From NCBI GenBank assembly GCA_002310055.1, contig DBXS01000018.1:50570-83118 (forward strand): DNA of 32,549 nt, in the 5' to 3' direction. The notes under the pieces are model-generated. The model was not told the origin of the DNA, did not search any database, and saw only the letters and a program-made list of their open reading frames with translations. This stretch comes from Clostridiales bacterium UBA1206 (GTDB lineage: Bacteria; Bacillota; Clostridia; Oscillospirales; CAG-382). Every line of letters begins with the position of its first letter. Within the stretch, counting starts at the first letter, position 1. Positions 23,246 to 32,157 of this stretch are shown here, one piece after another. Both the position numbers and the translations under genes were made by a program.

Positions 23246-25065
23246 TAAAGGACGAATACCTGCCCTTGCTCAAAAAAGTCGAACGCCCCGGCAGATACAC
23301 CGGCGGCGAATTCGGCTGCACTTACAAAGACAAAAACGCGGTCGATCTGCGTATGTGCTTCTGCTTTCCCGACACCTACGAGATCGGCATGTCCAATCTC
23401 GGCGTCAAGATACTTATGCACTGCCTGAACAAGCTCGACTTTCTGTGGTGCGAACGCGCCTACGCCCCGTGGGACGATATGGAAAAGCTTCTGCGCGAAA
23501 ACAAGCTCCCGCTTTACGCGCTCGAAAGCGGCGATCCGCTCTGCGAATTCGACATAGTGGCGTTCACGCTGCAGTACGAGCTTTCGTACACCAACGCCGT
23601 CAATATGCTCGACCTCGCGGGAATACCGTGGTATTCCGCCGAACGCGGCGAAGACGATCCGCTCGTCATAGGCGGGGGTCCGTGCGCGTATAATCCCGAA
23701 CCCGTGGCGGAGTTTTTCGACCTGTTTTCAATAGGCGAAGGCGAAGAGCATCTGTGCGAAATCGCGTCGCTCTACCGCGAATGCCGCAAAAAGGGAATGA
23801 AAAAGGCGGAATTCCTGCGGCTCGCCTCGCACATAAAAGGCACTTACGTCCCGTCGCTGTACGACGTCGAATACAATGAAGACGGAACGGTCAGATCGAT
23901 CGCGCCTAAGTACGAAGACGTCCCCGCGGTGGTCGAAAAGCGGATAATCGGCGATCTCGACAAGGCGCCGTTCCCCGCGGCGTTCGAAATGCCGTATATA
24001 GAAGCCGTGCACGACCGAGTCACGCTCGAAGTGTTCCGCGGCTGCATACGCGGCTGCCGTTTCTGCCAGGCGGGGATGGTCTACCGCCCCTACCGCGAAA
24101 AATCGGTCGACGTGCTGGACGAATGCGCGCGGCAGAGCATAGCCGCCACCGGCTACGACGAAATGTCGCTCGCGTCGCTTTCGATATCCGATTATTCGCA
24201 TATAGACGAGCTCGTCGACAGGCTGCTTTCCTGGACCGAGGAGAAAAAAGTGGGGCTTTCGCTGCCTTCTATGCGTATCGACGCGTTCTACGCCGAGCTT
24301 ATGAAAAAGGTGATGTCGGTGCGCAAATCGGGGCTGACGTTCGCCCCCGAAGCGGGCACCCAGCGGCTCCGCGACGTCATAAACAAAAACGTGACCGAAG
24401 AAGAGATACTCCGCTCCTGCCGTATGGCTTTCGAAAACGGAAGGCAGAACGTAAAACTTTACTTTATGAACGGGCTCCCCACCGAGACCGACGAAGACAT
24501 AACCGGCATAGCAAAGCTCGCCGGCAGCATAATAGGCGAATTCGGCGGCAGGGCGGTGGGCGTCACCGTGTCGGTTTCGTGCTTCGTGCCCAAGCCGTTC
24601 ACGCCGTTCCAGTGGGAAGCGCAGGACACCGTGGAAGAGCTGAAGCGCAAGCAGCAGCTTCTGAGAAGCGAGATAAGGTCGCGCAAGATAACATATAACT
24701 ACCACACCGCCGAAGTTTCGCATTTGGAAGGCGTGTTCGCGCGCGGCGACAGAAGGCTTTGCAAAGCGGTCGCCGAGGCGGTGAGGCGCGGTCAGCGCTT
24801 TGACAGCTGGGACGAATTCTTTTCCGCCGAAAACTGGCACGACATATTCGCAACCGTCGGCATAGACGAATCTTTCTACGCCAACCGCCGCCGCGAATAT
24901 GGCGAAATCCTGCCGTGGGATCACATTTCGTGCGGGGTGAGCAAGCGGTTTTTGATAAACGAAAGCGAAAAGGCGCGTCGCGGCGAGACTACGCCCGACT
25001 GCCGCACCAAATGTTCGGCTTGCGGCGCCAATCAGCTTGGAGGTGAAAGACGGTGCTGCCGGTAA
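23242..25065 (+). CDS. TIGR03960-type radical SAM protein
   Basis: 607 residues of the large radical SAM family that carries an N-terminal B12-binding-like region and is usually paired with a DUF2344 protein. The cluster motif CIRGCRFCQAG has C268, C272 and C275. The N-terminal part (GMSNLGVKILMHCLNK, IGGGPCAYNPEPVAEFFD) and the SAM-barrel strands (LTFAPEAGTQRLRDVINK, KLYFMNGLPTETDEDI) fit the family. A late cysteine cluster (CRTKCSACGANQ...RRCCR) could hold a second Fe-S cluster or zinc. In many Firmicutes the pair sits upstream of RNase E/G or rplU; here it follows uvrA with a 4-nt overlap. The reaction is not known; a link to RNA modification has been suggested only from context. Confidence 0.9.
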   Translation: MIKDEYLPLLKKVERPGRYTGGEFGCTYKDKNAVDLRMCFCFPDTYEIGMSNLGVKILMHCLNKLDFLWCERAYAPWDDMEKLLRENKLPLYALESGDPLCEFDIVAFTLQYELSYTNAVNMLDLAGIPWYSAERGEDDPLVIGGGPCAYNPEPVAEFFDLFSIGEGEEHLCEIASLYRECRKKGMKKAEFLRLASHIKGTYVPSLYDVEYNEDGTVRSIAPKYEDVPAVVEKRIIGDLDKAPFPAAFEMPYIEAVHDRVTLEVFRGCIRGCRFCQAGMVYRPYREKSVDVLDECARQSIAATGYDEMSLASLSISDYSHIDELVDRLLSWTEEKKVGLSLPSMRIDAFYAELMKKVMSVRKSGLTFAPEAGTQRLRDVINKNVTEEEILRSCRMAFENGRQNVKLYFMNGLPTETDEDITGIAKLAGSIIGEFGGRAVGVTVSVSCFVPKPFTPFQWEAQDTVEELKRKQQLLRSEIRSRKITYNYHTAEVSHLEGVFARGDRRLCKAVAEAVRRGQRFDSWDEFFSAENWHDIFATVGIDESFYANRRREYGEILPWDHISCGVSKRFLINESEKARRGETTPDCRTKCSACGANQLGGERRCCR

Positions 25066-25682
25066 GAGTTTTCTTCAAAAAACAAGGCGTCGCCGCCTAT
25101 ATCTCGCATCTCGACCTTCAGCGCACGGTGTTCCGCGCCATACTTCGCAGCGGCGTCCGCCCGTGCTATACCGAAGGTTTCAACCCCCATATCAAGCTGG
25201 CGTTCGCCGTATCGCTTTCGGTGTATCAGGAAAGCGAATGCGAGATATTCGATTTCTTTACGGAAGACGATCTGAGTTACGATGAGATCACGGCAAGGCT
25301 GAAAGCGTCTTTCCCCGAATGCCTCGAAGTCATCCGCGCCGCTGCGCCGGTGAAGAAAGCGAGCGAGCTCGCGCTCGCCGATTACAGAGTCGATCTTTAT
25401 ACTTCAAAAAGCGCCGATGAAATAAAAGAAGCGCTTTCGGGCAGTATAAACGTGGTGAAAAAGTCCAAAAAAGGCGACACTCTGACCGATATTTCGCCGC
25501 TTATACGCTCTATGCGGTTCGAGCAGACAGGACTCGGCGTGCGGATGTATATCCGCTGCGCGTGCGGGAGCGGGGAACACCTCAATCTGCGGTATCTTAC
25601 CGACTATCTGGGCGGTATGATAACCGACAGCCGCGTGACTCGCACCGCGCTGCTCACGTCTGACGGCGAAGCGCTTGTGTGA
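25053..25682 (+). CDS. DUF2344 / TIGR03936 partner of the radical SAM protein
   Basis: 209 residues. The start VRVFFKKQGVAAYISHLDLQR, followed by FNPHIKLAFAVSLSVYQESE, is the hallmark of the DUF2344 family, always found beside or fused to the TIGR03960-type radical SAM protein. The GTG at 25053 overlaps the upstream gene by 13 nt and has GGAGGTGA upstream, so coupled translation is likely. Function unknown; probably a subunit or substrate-binding partner of the radical SAM enzyme. Confidence 0.9.
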   Translation: MLPVRVFFKKQGVAAYISHLDLQRTVFRAILRSGVRPCYTEGFNPHIKLAFAVSLSVYQESECEIFDFFTEDDLSYDEITARLKASFPECLEVIRAAAPVKKASELALADYRVDLYTSKSADEIKEALSGSINVVKKSKKGDTLTDISPLIRSMRFEQTGLGVRMYIRCACGSGEHLNLRYLTDYLGGMITDSRVTRTALLTSDGEALV

Positions 25683-25693
25683 AAAAGCAAAAA

Positions 25694-25711
25694 TGCGCGC
25701 CCGGGCGCGCA
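25694..25711. repeat. 18-bp perfect GC palindrome, terminator-like on the minus strand
   Basis: TGCGCGCCCGGGCGCGCA is its own reverse complement. On the plus strand it is followed by an A-run and so would not terminate the uvrBA transcript. On the minus strand the stem is followed by TTTTTGCTTTTT, the shape of an intrinsic terminator, but no minus-strand gene lies to the right. Confidence 0.6.
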
Positions 25712-25745
25712 AAAAAACTTGCAATATTAAATTGGTGATGTTATA

Positions 25746-27122
25746 ATGAAAAAGAGATACCTGTCGGTTTTTGCCGCGGCGCTGGCGTTATGCCTGCTTT
25801 TGTGTGCCTGCGGAAACGGCGGCGACGTTTCGGAAGAGGTATCGGAACCGGTTTCGGAACTTCCCGCCGAAAGCGAAGAAGAGTCTTCGCAGACCGAATC
25901 GAGCTCCGTTCAGGAGCCCGACGAGCGCGAACTGTTCCTCGCCGAGGCACGATCGCTGCTGGAGCGCGATTCGTATTACACCGAACTGCTCATAACGGCC
26001 GGCGTGCTCGCGCGCGACAACGCGCCGGAAGACAAATACGCGTCCCACACCGTGTCGCCGCAGAACCGCTATTACCTTTCGCAGCCGCTTAAAGACGAAC
26101 TCGCGGCGGTATATACGCCGGAAGGAATGGAAGAATTCGCTTCTTACCCGGATTACGGCGTAAAGTTCGCGGATCTCACGGGCGAGATCGCGAAATATTC
26201 GCACCACTTCGACCCCGCTCCGCCGCTGACCCCGTTATATGAAAGCGCGTATTTAAAAGAATTCGGCGAAAACTCCGCGGTGCTCGCGATCCCGGATATT
26301 TCGGGCGAGGAGCACGAAGTGTCGTTCACGCTCACGGACGAAGGCTGGCGGCTCGACCGCGCGTACTTCTTCGCGTGCCGCGGCAGCGGATATCATCCGC
26401 TTTTCACCACTATGAACGTCGGCAGCGCTTCGGCGATACGCGGCAGGTGCCTTCTTATAAACGTGTTCATTTCGGACGGCGAATCCGAATGGAACGATAA
26501 AGACGTAGAAGAAACGTTAGGCAAAGTGCGCGCCGCCGCGGATTTTATAAGCCGTTTCGCCGCCGAATACGGAGGCGACGCGGAATTCATAGTGAGTTCG
26601 GCCGCCGCGTCGCCGCGCTTGAGCACCGCCGAAAAACTGCCCGATTCGCCCGAAGGGTTCGTGCGCATAGACCTGCTTTTCGGAACTACCGTGTTCGGCA
26701 GTCTGCAGAATTATATACAGGAATATTACGATTTGGGCGTATACGATAACTACTGCGTGCTCCTGCATCTGAACAAACCGGGCAGGTCGTACGCGCTGGA
26801 ATGCGACACGGACGATTTCGACTGGGAATCGTATTCCTGCGAACGCGCGGTATTCTACCGCAGCGAGGACAAGAAATACGAATACTACTGCAGCGAGGCG
26901 ACTTACGCGCACGAGCTGCTCCACCTTTTCGGTGCGACCGATCTTTACGGCGAAAACGTCACGCGGGAAACTTCGGACGTGCTTGCGCATTATTATCCCA
27001 ACGACATCATGTCTGCGGTCGGGAACGATATAGAGCTTTACGGCATATCGCCCTTCACCGCTTATCTCACCGGTATCACAGACGCGCTCCACGAACAGTT
27101 TGCGAGTCTTTCGGATAACTGA
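25746..27122 (+). CDS. Lipoprotein with metzincin-like metalloprotease motif
   Basis: 458 residues. The lipobox LCAC gives C22, followed by a Ser/Glu-rich acidic linker (about 25-58). Residues about 60-230 form an unrecognised domain. The C-terminal domain carries HELLHLFGATD (H389, E390, H393, G396, D399), the HExxHxxGxxD zinc signature, and a possible Met-turn NDIMS (M422) 29 residues after the second histidine, both typical of metzincins. It is therefore likely an extracellular zinc peptidase of unknown target. The start is ATG at 25746 with GGTGAT upstream, the only start that keeps the signal peptide. A promoter-like TTGCAA/TATAAT overlaps this start codon and cannot drive the full gene. 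pyrH follows after 25 nt. Confidence 0.84.
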   Translation: MKKRYLSVFAAALALCLLLCACGNGGDVSEEVSEPVSELPAESEEESSQTESSSVQEPDERELFLAEARSLLERDSYYTELLITAGVLARDNAPEDKYASHTVSPQNRYYLSQPLKDELAAVYTPEGMEEFASYPDYGVKFADLTGEIAKYSHHFDPAPPLTPLYESAYLKEFGENSAVLAIPDISGEEHEVSFTLTDEGWRLDRAYFFACRGSGYHPLFTTMNVGSASAIRGRCLLINVFISDGESEWNDKDVEETLGKVRAAADFISRFAAEYGGDAEFIVSSAAASPRLSTAEKLPDSPEGFVRIDLLFGTTVFGSLQNYIQEYYDLGVYDNYCVLLHLNKPGRSYALECDTDDFDWESYSCERAVFYRSEDKKYEYYCSEATYAHELLHLFGATDLYGENVTRETSDVLAHYYPNDIMSAVGNDIELYGISPFTAYLTGITDALHEQFASLSDN

Positions 27123-27147
27123 AAACAAAACAGAAAGGACCGTTGTT

Positions 27148-27846
27148 ATGTATAAAAGAGTTCTTATCAAGCTTTCCGGCGAGGCGCTTTCGGGCGACGG
27201 CAATATCCTTAAAGGCGAATTCCTGCAAAAAGTGGCGCATCAGATCAAGCGCTGCGTGAACGCGGGCGCGAGCGTCGCCGTCGTCGTGGGCGGCGGAAAC
27301 ATCTGGCGCGGCGCAAGGCAGAGCGGGGTCAACGTCACCCGCTTCAAAGCCGACCATATGGGCATGCTCGCCACGCTCATCAATTCTATTGCGATGCAGG
27401 ACTACATAGAGCAGGAAGGGCTCAAAGCCAAAGTGCTTTCGGCGGTCCCCATGGAGCAGTTCTGCGAACCTTACAGCCAGCAGCGCGCGCGCGACTTGCT
27501 TGACGAAGGTTACGTCGTGCTGTGTTCCTGCGGAGTGGGGTATCCGTATTTTTCGACCGACACGGGCGTGGTGCTCCGCGCCGCCGAACTCGGCATGGAC
27601 ATAGTGCTTTCGGCAAAATCGGTCGACGGCGTATACGATAAAGATCCCCGCAAGTTCCCCGACGCCGTCCGCTACGACAAAGTCAGCTACGACACCATAC
27701 TAAAAAACGGGCTCGCCGTTATCGACCTTACTTCCGCCGCGCTTGCGCGTGAAAACGGCATAAAGATGCTGCTGTTTTCGCTCGCCGACCCCGAAAACAT
27801 CTACCGCGCGGTGAAAGGCGAAAAGATAGGCACGGTAATAGAATAA
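27148..27846 (+). CDS. pyrH: UMP kinase
   Basis: 232 residues, normal for bacterial hexameric UMP kinase of the amino-acid kinase fold, which makes UDP from UMP and ATP. Motifs include VLIKLSGEALSG, the phosphate loop VVVGGGNIWRG, GYPYFSTDTGVVLRAAEL and SVDGVYDKDPRKFPDAVRYD. AAAGGA precedes the ATG at 27148. It opens the classic pyrH-frr-uppS-cdsA-dxr-rseP-ispG order; rpsB and tsf, usually just upstream, are absent here. No separate promoter is visible in the 25-nt gap. Confidence 0.97.
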   Translation: MYKRVLIKLSGEALSGDGNILKGEFLQKVAHQIKRCVNAGASVAVVVGGGNIWRGARQSGVNVTRFKADHMGMLATLINSIAMQDYIEQEGLKAKVLSAVPMEQFCEPYSQQRARDLLDEGYVVLCSCGVGYPYFSTDTGVVLRAAELGMDIVLSAKSVDGVYDKDPRKFPDAVRYDKVSYDTILKNGLAVIDLTSAALARENGIKMLLFSLADPENIYRAVKGEKIGTVIE

Positions 27847-27890
27847 ATTCATAAGCCAAAAATAAACATAAATTACGGGAGGAAGAAACA

Positions 27891-28445
27891 ATGAAGCTCG
27901 ACACCAAAGAATTTGAAGAAAAGATGCAAAAGACCATCAAAGTGCTCGAAGACGACTACGCGTCCGTACGCGTCGGCCGCGCTTCCGCACGCATACTCGA
28001 TAAAGTCAAGGTCAACTATTACGGCACTCCCACCGATCTTTCCAGCGTCGCCAACATCAAAACGCTCGACGCCAGAACGCTTGCCATCACCCCGTGGGAA
28101 TCCAACCTCATCAAAGACATCGAAAAAGCCATCAACGCCGCCGATATCGGCATCAATCCGCAGAACGACGGCAAGACGATACGCCTCTGCTTCCCGCCCC
28201 TCACCGAAGAGCGCAGAAAAGAGCTGACCAAGCAGTGCTCCAAGATGGGCGAAGACGCCAAGGTCGCGCTCCGCAATATCCGTCAGATCGCCAACAAAAA
28301 GATCAAAGATATGAAGAACTCCAAGGAAATGACCGAGGACGAGCAGACCGCTTCCGAAAAGAGCGTCCAGGAACTCACCGACAAGTATATCAAAGAAGTC
28401 GACGTGGTCGTCGCCAAAAAGAACAAGGATATACTCGAAGTATAA
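27891..28445 (+). CDS. frr: Ribosome recycling factor
   Basis: 184 residues, the usual length of RRF, which splits post-termination ribosomes with EF-G. The VRVGRASARILDKVKVNYYG start region, the TITP-like LAITPWESNLIKDIEKAI, the IRLCFPPLTEERRKEL strand and the long C-terminal helix ending NKDILEV are all conserved. GGGAGGAAG precedes the ATG. It follows pyrH by 44 nt and overlaps uppS by one base (TAATG). Confidence 0.97.
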   Translation: MKLDTKEFEEKMQKTIKVLEDDYASVRVGRASARILDKVKVNYYGTPTDLSSVANIKTLDARTLAITPWESNLIKDIEKAINAADIGINPQNDGKTIRLCFPPLTEERRKELTKQCSKMGEDAKVALRNIRQIANKKIKDMKNSKEMTEDEQTASEKSVQELTDKYIKEVDVVVAKKNKDILEV

Positions 28446-29134
28446 TGAAAGATAACCAGACGCTGCCCGCGCATATAGCCGTCATAATGGACGGCAACGG
28501 CCGCTGGGCGGGCAAACGCCTGCTTCCGCGGACCGCGGGCCACGCGGCGGGGCTCAAACGCTTCGCCGAGATCGCCGAGATATGTTCGGATATAGGCGTG
28601 AAATACCTCACGGTATACGCCTTTTCCACCGAAAACATCAACCGCTCCGCCGAGGAGGTCAGCGGTCTGTTTTCGCTCGCCTATAAGGCGATAGATACAT
28701 ATATCGAAAAGCTGCTCAAAAAGAACATCCGCGCAAAGGTCATAGGCGACGTGTCTATGATCGGCGACTCGCTTCTGCAAAAGATACGCGCCGCCGAACA
28801 AAAGCTCAAGGACTGCACCGGAATGACGCTCTGCATAGCGTTCTGCTACGGAGGCAGGCACGAGCTCGCGCAGGCGGCGAACGCCGCACTCGCCGCGGGC
28901 GAAAGGGAATTCGACGACGGAACGCTGGGCAGGTATCTCTATACCGCCGGCGTCCCCGATCCCGACCTGCTCATCCGCACGGGCGGCGAAAAGCGGCTTT
29001 CCAACTTTTTGCTGTACCAGTGTGCGTACAGCGAACTGTATTTCTGCGACACGCTGTGGCCGGATTTCGACAGATCCGAGCTTATGGCGGCGATAGAAGA
29101 TTATTCAAAACGTAAAAGAAGATTTGGCAGGTGA
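28445..29134 (+). CDS. uppS: Undecaprenyl diphosphate synthase (isoprenyl transferase)
   Basis: 229 residues, near the family length. The enzyme adds isopentenyl units in cis to farnesyl diphosphate to make the C55 lipid carrier for cell wall synthesis. The catalytic HIAVIMDGNGRWAGKR motif, the TVYAFSTENINR segment and the C-terminal DLLIRTGGEKRLSNFLLYQ and DTLWPDF motifs are present. The start ATG overlaps the frr stop by one base. Confidence 0.97.
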   Translation: MKDNQTLPAHIAVIMDGNGRWAGKRLLPRTAGHAAGLKRFAEIAEICSDIGVKYLTVYAFSTENINRSAEEVSGLFSLAYKAIDTYIEKLLKKNIRAKVIGDVSMIGDSLLQKIRAAEQKLKDCTGMTLCIAFCYGGRHELAQAANAALAAGEREFDDGTLGRYLYTAGVPDPDLLIRTGGEKRLSNFLLYQCAYSELYFCDTLWPDFDRSELMAAIEDYSKRKRRFGR

Positions 29135-29138
29135 CGTT

Positions 29139-29936
29139 ATGATAAAACGCATCATCACCGCCGTTGTGGCGCTCGCGTTGTTTTTCCCGGTGCTGTGGTT
29201 TTCGCACACCGTTGCTTTTCCCATCGTGCTGGCTCTGCTTTCGTGCATAGCCGTGTGGGAGCTTTTCGGCTGCACCGGCACGCGCAGGAGCTATACGCTG
29301 TTCGGCGTTTCGCTGCTGCTCGCGGCGGGAGTGCCGTTCGCGGCGCGGTATCTTCCCGCGCTGCTGCCCGCGTGCGCGGGACTGCTGCTTTGCGCGGTCC
29401 TCGTCGCCGAGGTGCTCGATTACGAAAGATTCGAAAGCAAAACGCTGGGCGTAACTTTCGCCCAGGCTGCCGCCGCGATCTTCGGAATAGGGCTCATTGT
29501 GCTCGTCCGCGACCGCGAACCCACGCGCTATCTGCTCATTTTCGTCGCGGCGTGGGTCACCGACACGTTCGCCTACTTCAGCGGAATGCTGTTCGGCAAA
29601 CGCAAGCTCTGCCCGCATATCTCGCCAAAAAAGACCGTCGCCGGCGCGATCGGCGGCGTGCTTGGATGTATCGCCGGCTTTGTCGTTTTCGGCGTCATCT
29701 GCAACTGTGCGCTGGGTCAGGACCATCAGCTGTGGCTGCTGGCGCTTATCGCGATACCGCTTTCGATAGCGGGCCAGTTCGGCGACCTTGCGGCGTCGGT
29801 AGTCAAGCGCAATTTCGAAGTAAAGGATTACGGCAATCTGTTCCCGGGGCACGGAGGCGTGCTCGACAGGTTCGATTCCATCATACTTATAACGCTCGTC
29901 GCGTTCATACTTACGGAGCTCGAGATCATATGCTGA
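29139..29936 (+). CDS. cdsA: Phosphatidate cytidylyltransferase
   Basis: 265 residues with about seven or eight hydrophobic segments, an integral membrane enzyme making CDP-diacylglycerol for phospholipid synthesis. The signature near the C terminus is complete: SVVKRNFEVKDYG followed by LFPGHGGVLDRFDS. The ATG at 29139 (AGGTGA upstream) is preferred over a TTG at 29124 that lies inside uppS. It overlaps dxr by 7 nt. Confidence 0.95.
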   Translation: MIKRIITAVVALALFFPVLWFSHTVAFPIVLALLSCIAVWELFGCTGTRRSYTLFGVSLLLAAGVPFAARYLPALLPACAGLLLCAVLVAEVLDYERFESKTLGVTFAQAAAAIFGIGLIVLVRDREPTRYLLIFVAAWVTDTFAYFSGMLFGKRKLCPHISPKKTVAGAIGGVLGCIAGFVVFGVICNCALGQDHQLWLLALIAIPLSIAGQFGDLAASVVKRNFEVKDYGNLFPGHGGVLDRFDSIILITLVAFILTELEIIC

Positions 29937-31072
29937 AAAAGACCGTCGCCGTCCTGGGATCCACCGGATCGGTGGGAACGCAAACGCTTCAGGTGGCAAA
30001 ACACCTGGGCTATAACGTGTGCGCGCTGACCGCGCACGGCAATTACAAACTGCTTGAAATACAGGCGAGGGAATTCTGCCCGGATTCCGTGTGGATCGGC
30101 GAAGATAATTATGTAAACTTAAAGACCGCGCTTGCGGATACCCGTATCAAGGTGCTCACCGGCGAAAACGCGCTGTGCGAGCTCGCGCGCGACGCAAAGT
30201 GCGATATAGTGTGCAACTCGCTTTTAGGGCTCAGCGGGCTTCTGCCCACCCTCGCCGCGATCGAAGGCGGACACGACATAGCGCTTTCCAACAAAGAAGT
30301 GCTCGTCGCGGGCGGCAGCATAGTCACCGCGCGCGCAAAGGAAAAGGGAATAAAGATACTTCCCGTCGACAGCGAGCATTCAGCCATCTTTCAGTGTATG
30401 GGCGGCAGAAAGCCGAGCAGAATATACTTAACGGCGTCCGGCGGTCCGTTTTACGGAAAAGACGCCGGCTTTTTGAAGACGGTCACGCCGCAGATGGCGC
30501 TGGCGCACCCCAACTGGAATATGGGCGCCAAGATCACGGTCGATTCTGCCACGATGATGAACAAAGGGCTGGAGATCATAGAAGCCGTGTGGCTTTTCGG
30601 CGTAAAGCCGCAGGACATAGAAGTGCTCGTCCACCGCGAAAGCATAGTGCATTCGATGGTCGGGTTCGAAGACAACAGCGTTATCGCGCAGCTCGCGCTG
30701 CCCGATATGCGCCTTTGCATTCAGTACGCGCTCACTTATCCCGACCGCGTGCCGTCGCTCACGCCCGCGCCCGATCTGTGCGAATTGGGCAGCTTGACGT
30801 TCTCCAGGCCCGATACCGAAACGTTCCCGCTGCTGGAACTCGCCCGCAGGGCGATCGAAAAGGGCGGCTCAATGCCCGCCGCTATGTCGGGCGCCAACGA
30901 AGAGGCGGTGGCGCTGTTTTTGAAAGGTGCCATTGGATTCACCGATATTTTCACGCTCGTGAGCGAGGCGGCTTACGGCGTGCCTTTCTGCGCGTCTCCC
31001 GACGTCTGCGATCTGCGCGAAGCGGACCGCGCGGCGCGGGAATACGTGCTTTCCGCCTGCAAAAGGAGATAA
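29930..31072 (+). CDS. dxr: 1-deoxy-D-xylulose 5-phosphate reductoisomerase
   Basis: 380 residues, the normal size of DXR, which commits the MEP pathway by making 2-C-methylerythritol 4-phosphate with NADPH. The NADPH loop is VLGSTGSVGTQTL, the metal and substrate loops are SNKEVLVAGG, LPVDSEHSAIFQ, TASGGPFYG and HPNWNMGAKITVDSATMMNKGLE, all intact. It overlaps cdsA by 7 nt and precedes rseP by 2 nt; ispG, later in the same pathway, is two genes downstream. Confidence 0.97.
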   Translation: MLKKTVAVLGSTGSVGTQTLQVAKHLGYNVCALTAHGNYKLLEIQAREFCPDSVWIGEDNYVNLKTALADTRIKVLTGENALCELARDAKCDIVCNSLLGLSGLLPTLAAIEGGHDIALSNKEVLVAGGSIVTARAKEKGIKILPVDSEHSAIFQCMGGRKPSRIYLTASGGPFYGKDAGFLKTVTPQMALAHPNWNMGAKITVDSATMMNKGLEIIEAVWLFGVKPQDIEVLVHRESIVHSMVGFEDNSVIAQLALPDMRLCIQYALTYPDRVPSLTPAPDLCELGSLTFSRPDTETFPLLELARRAIEKGGSMPAAMSGANEEAVALFLKGAIGFTDIFTLVSEAAYGVPFCASPDVCDLREADRAAREYVLSACKRR

Positions 31073-31074
31073 TT

Positions 31075-32157
31075 ATGTTAACCAATATCTTTTCGTCCGT
31101 ATGGACAATTCTCGTGACGATCTTCATTTTCGGGATCCTTATAACGATACACGAGCTCGGCCATTATCTGGTGGCGCGCGCGTTCAAGGTTGGCATACGC
31201 GAATTTTCCGTGGGCATGGGGCCCGCCATACACACCTGGAAATGCAAGACCAATAAAGTTTCCATACGCTGGCTGCCTATAGGCGGCTACGTTTCGATGG
31301 TGGGCGAAAACCCCGACGAAGAGCCCGAACCCGAAGACGAAGGCAAAGCGGGGCTCAACACCAAACCGATCTGGCAGCGCATACTCGTGGTGCTCGCCGG
31401 TCCGCTTACGAATATACTTTTCGCGTTTGTGGTCATGGCGCTGCTCGTCACTTTTATGCCTTCCAACCGCATAGGCAGCACGATAATCGCCGAATTTTCG
31501 GCTGATTCCGCAACTCAGGCGGCGGGGCTTGCGCCCGGCGACGAGATCGTCGCCATCGACGGCACCGGCGTGCACGTGTTCAACGATATCAACTATCTCG
31601 TGGCGCTCCGCGGCAGGAACCCGCTCGACGTAACGGTCATTAGGAACGGCGACGAGATAGTTATCAAAAACGTGCAGTTTCCCGAATCGGTCAGCGGCGG
31701 CGTCGCGATGGGCGATATAGATTTCAAGGTCTACGCCGCTAACAAGACGTTCGGCGAAGTCCTGCATCAGGCGTTCTGGCAGCCGGTCTCCATAGTCAAA
31801 ATGACCGTCGAATCGCTCTTCCGCGCCGTGCGCGGCGAATACGGCTGGGCGGCGGTCTCGGGGCCCGTGGGCGTGGGCGAGCAGATAGGCGAAGTCATAA
31901 GCGCCACCAGAAATTTCGGCGATACCATCATAAGTCTTGTTATGATGGCGGTGCTCATTTCGGTGAGCCTGGGCATATTCAACCTGCTTCCCATACCCGT
32001 GCTCGACGGCGGACACATACTGTTTTACGTTATCGAACTCATACGCGGCAAACCCATGAAGCCCAAGACCGAGGCGGCCATCAACACCGCTTTTATGATA
32101 CTGCTTCTGGGGTTTATGCTGTTCGTTACCGTCAAAGACGTGGTGGGGCTTTTCTGA
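31075..32157 (+). CDS. rseP: Site-2-type intramembrane zinc metalloprotease RseP
   Basis: 360 residues. The N-terminal membrane helix holds the zinc motif HELGHYLVAR, the C-terminal one holds the LDG motif LLPIPVLDGGH, and a PDZ domain (about 140-215, AAGLAPGDEIVAIDG) lies between. Site-2 proteases cut membrane-bound anti-sigma factors or signal peptides within the membrane. GGAGAT precedes the ATG at 31075, 2 nt after dxr. The acidic insert NPDEEPEPEDEGKAG near residue 80 is typical of Firmicutes members. Its substrate here is not visible. Confidence 0.95.
   Translation: MLTNIFSSVWTILVTIFIFGILITIHELGHYLVARAFKVGIREFSVGMGPAIHTWKCKTNKVSIRWLPIGGYVSMVGENPDEEPEPEDEGKAGLNTKPIWQRILVVLAGPLTNILFAFVVMALLVTFMPSNRIGSTIIAEFSADSATQAAGLAPGDEIVAIDGTGVHVFNDINYLVALRGRNPLDVTVIRNGDEIVIKNVQFPESVSGGVAMGDIDFKVYAANKTFGEVLHQAFWQPVSIVKMTVESLFRAVRGEYGWAAVSGPVGVGEQIGEVISATRNFGDTIISLVMMAVLISVSLGIFNLLPIPVLDGGHILFYVIELIRGKPMKPKTEAAINTAFMILLLGFMLFVTVKDVVGLF

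Noticed and set aside
29195..29929. Upstream in-frame extension of dxr through cdsA
   Set aside because: The region codes for CdsA in another frame; DXR begins at its conserved N terminus at 29930.
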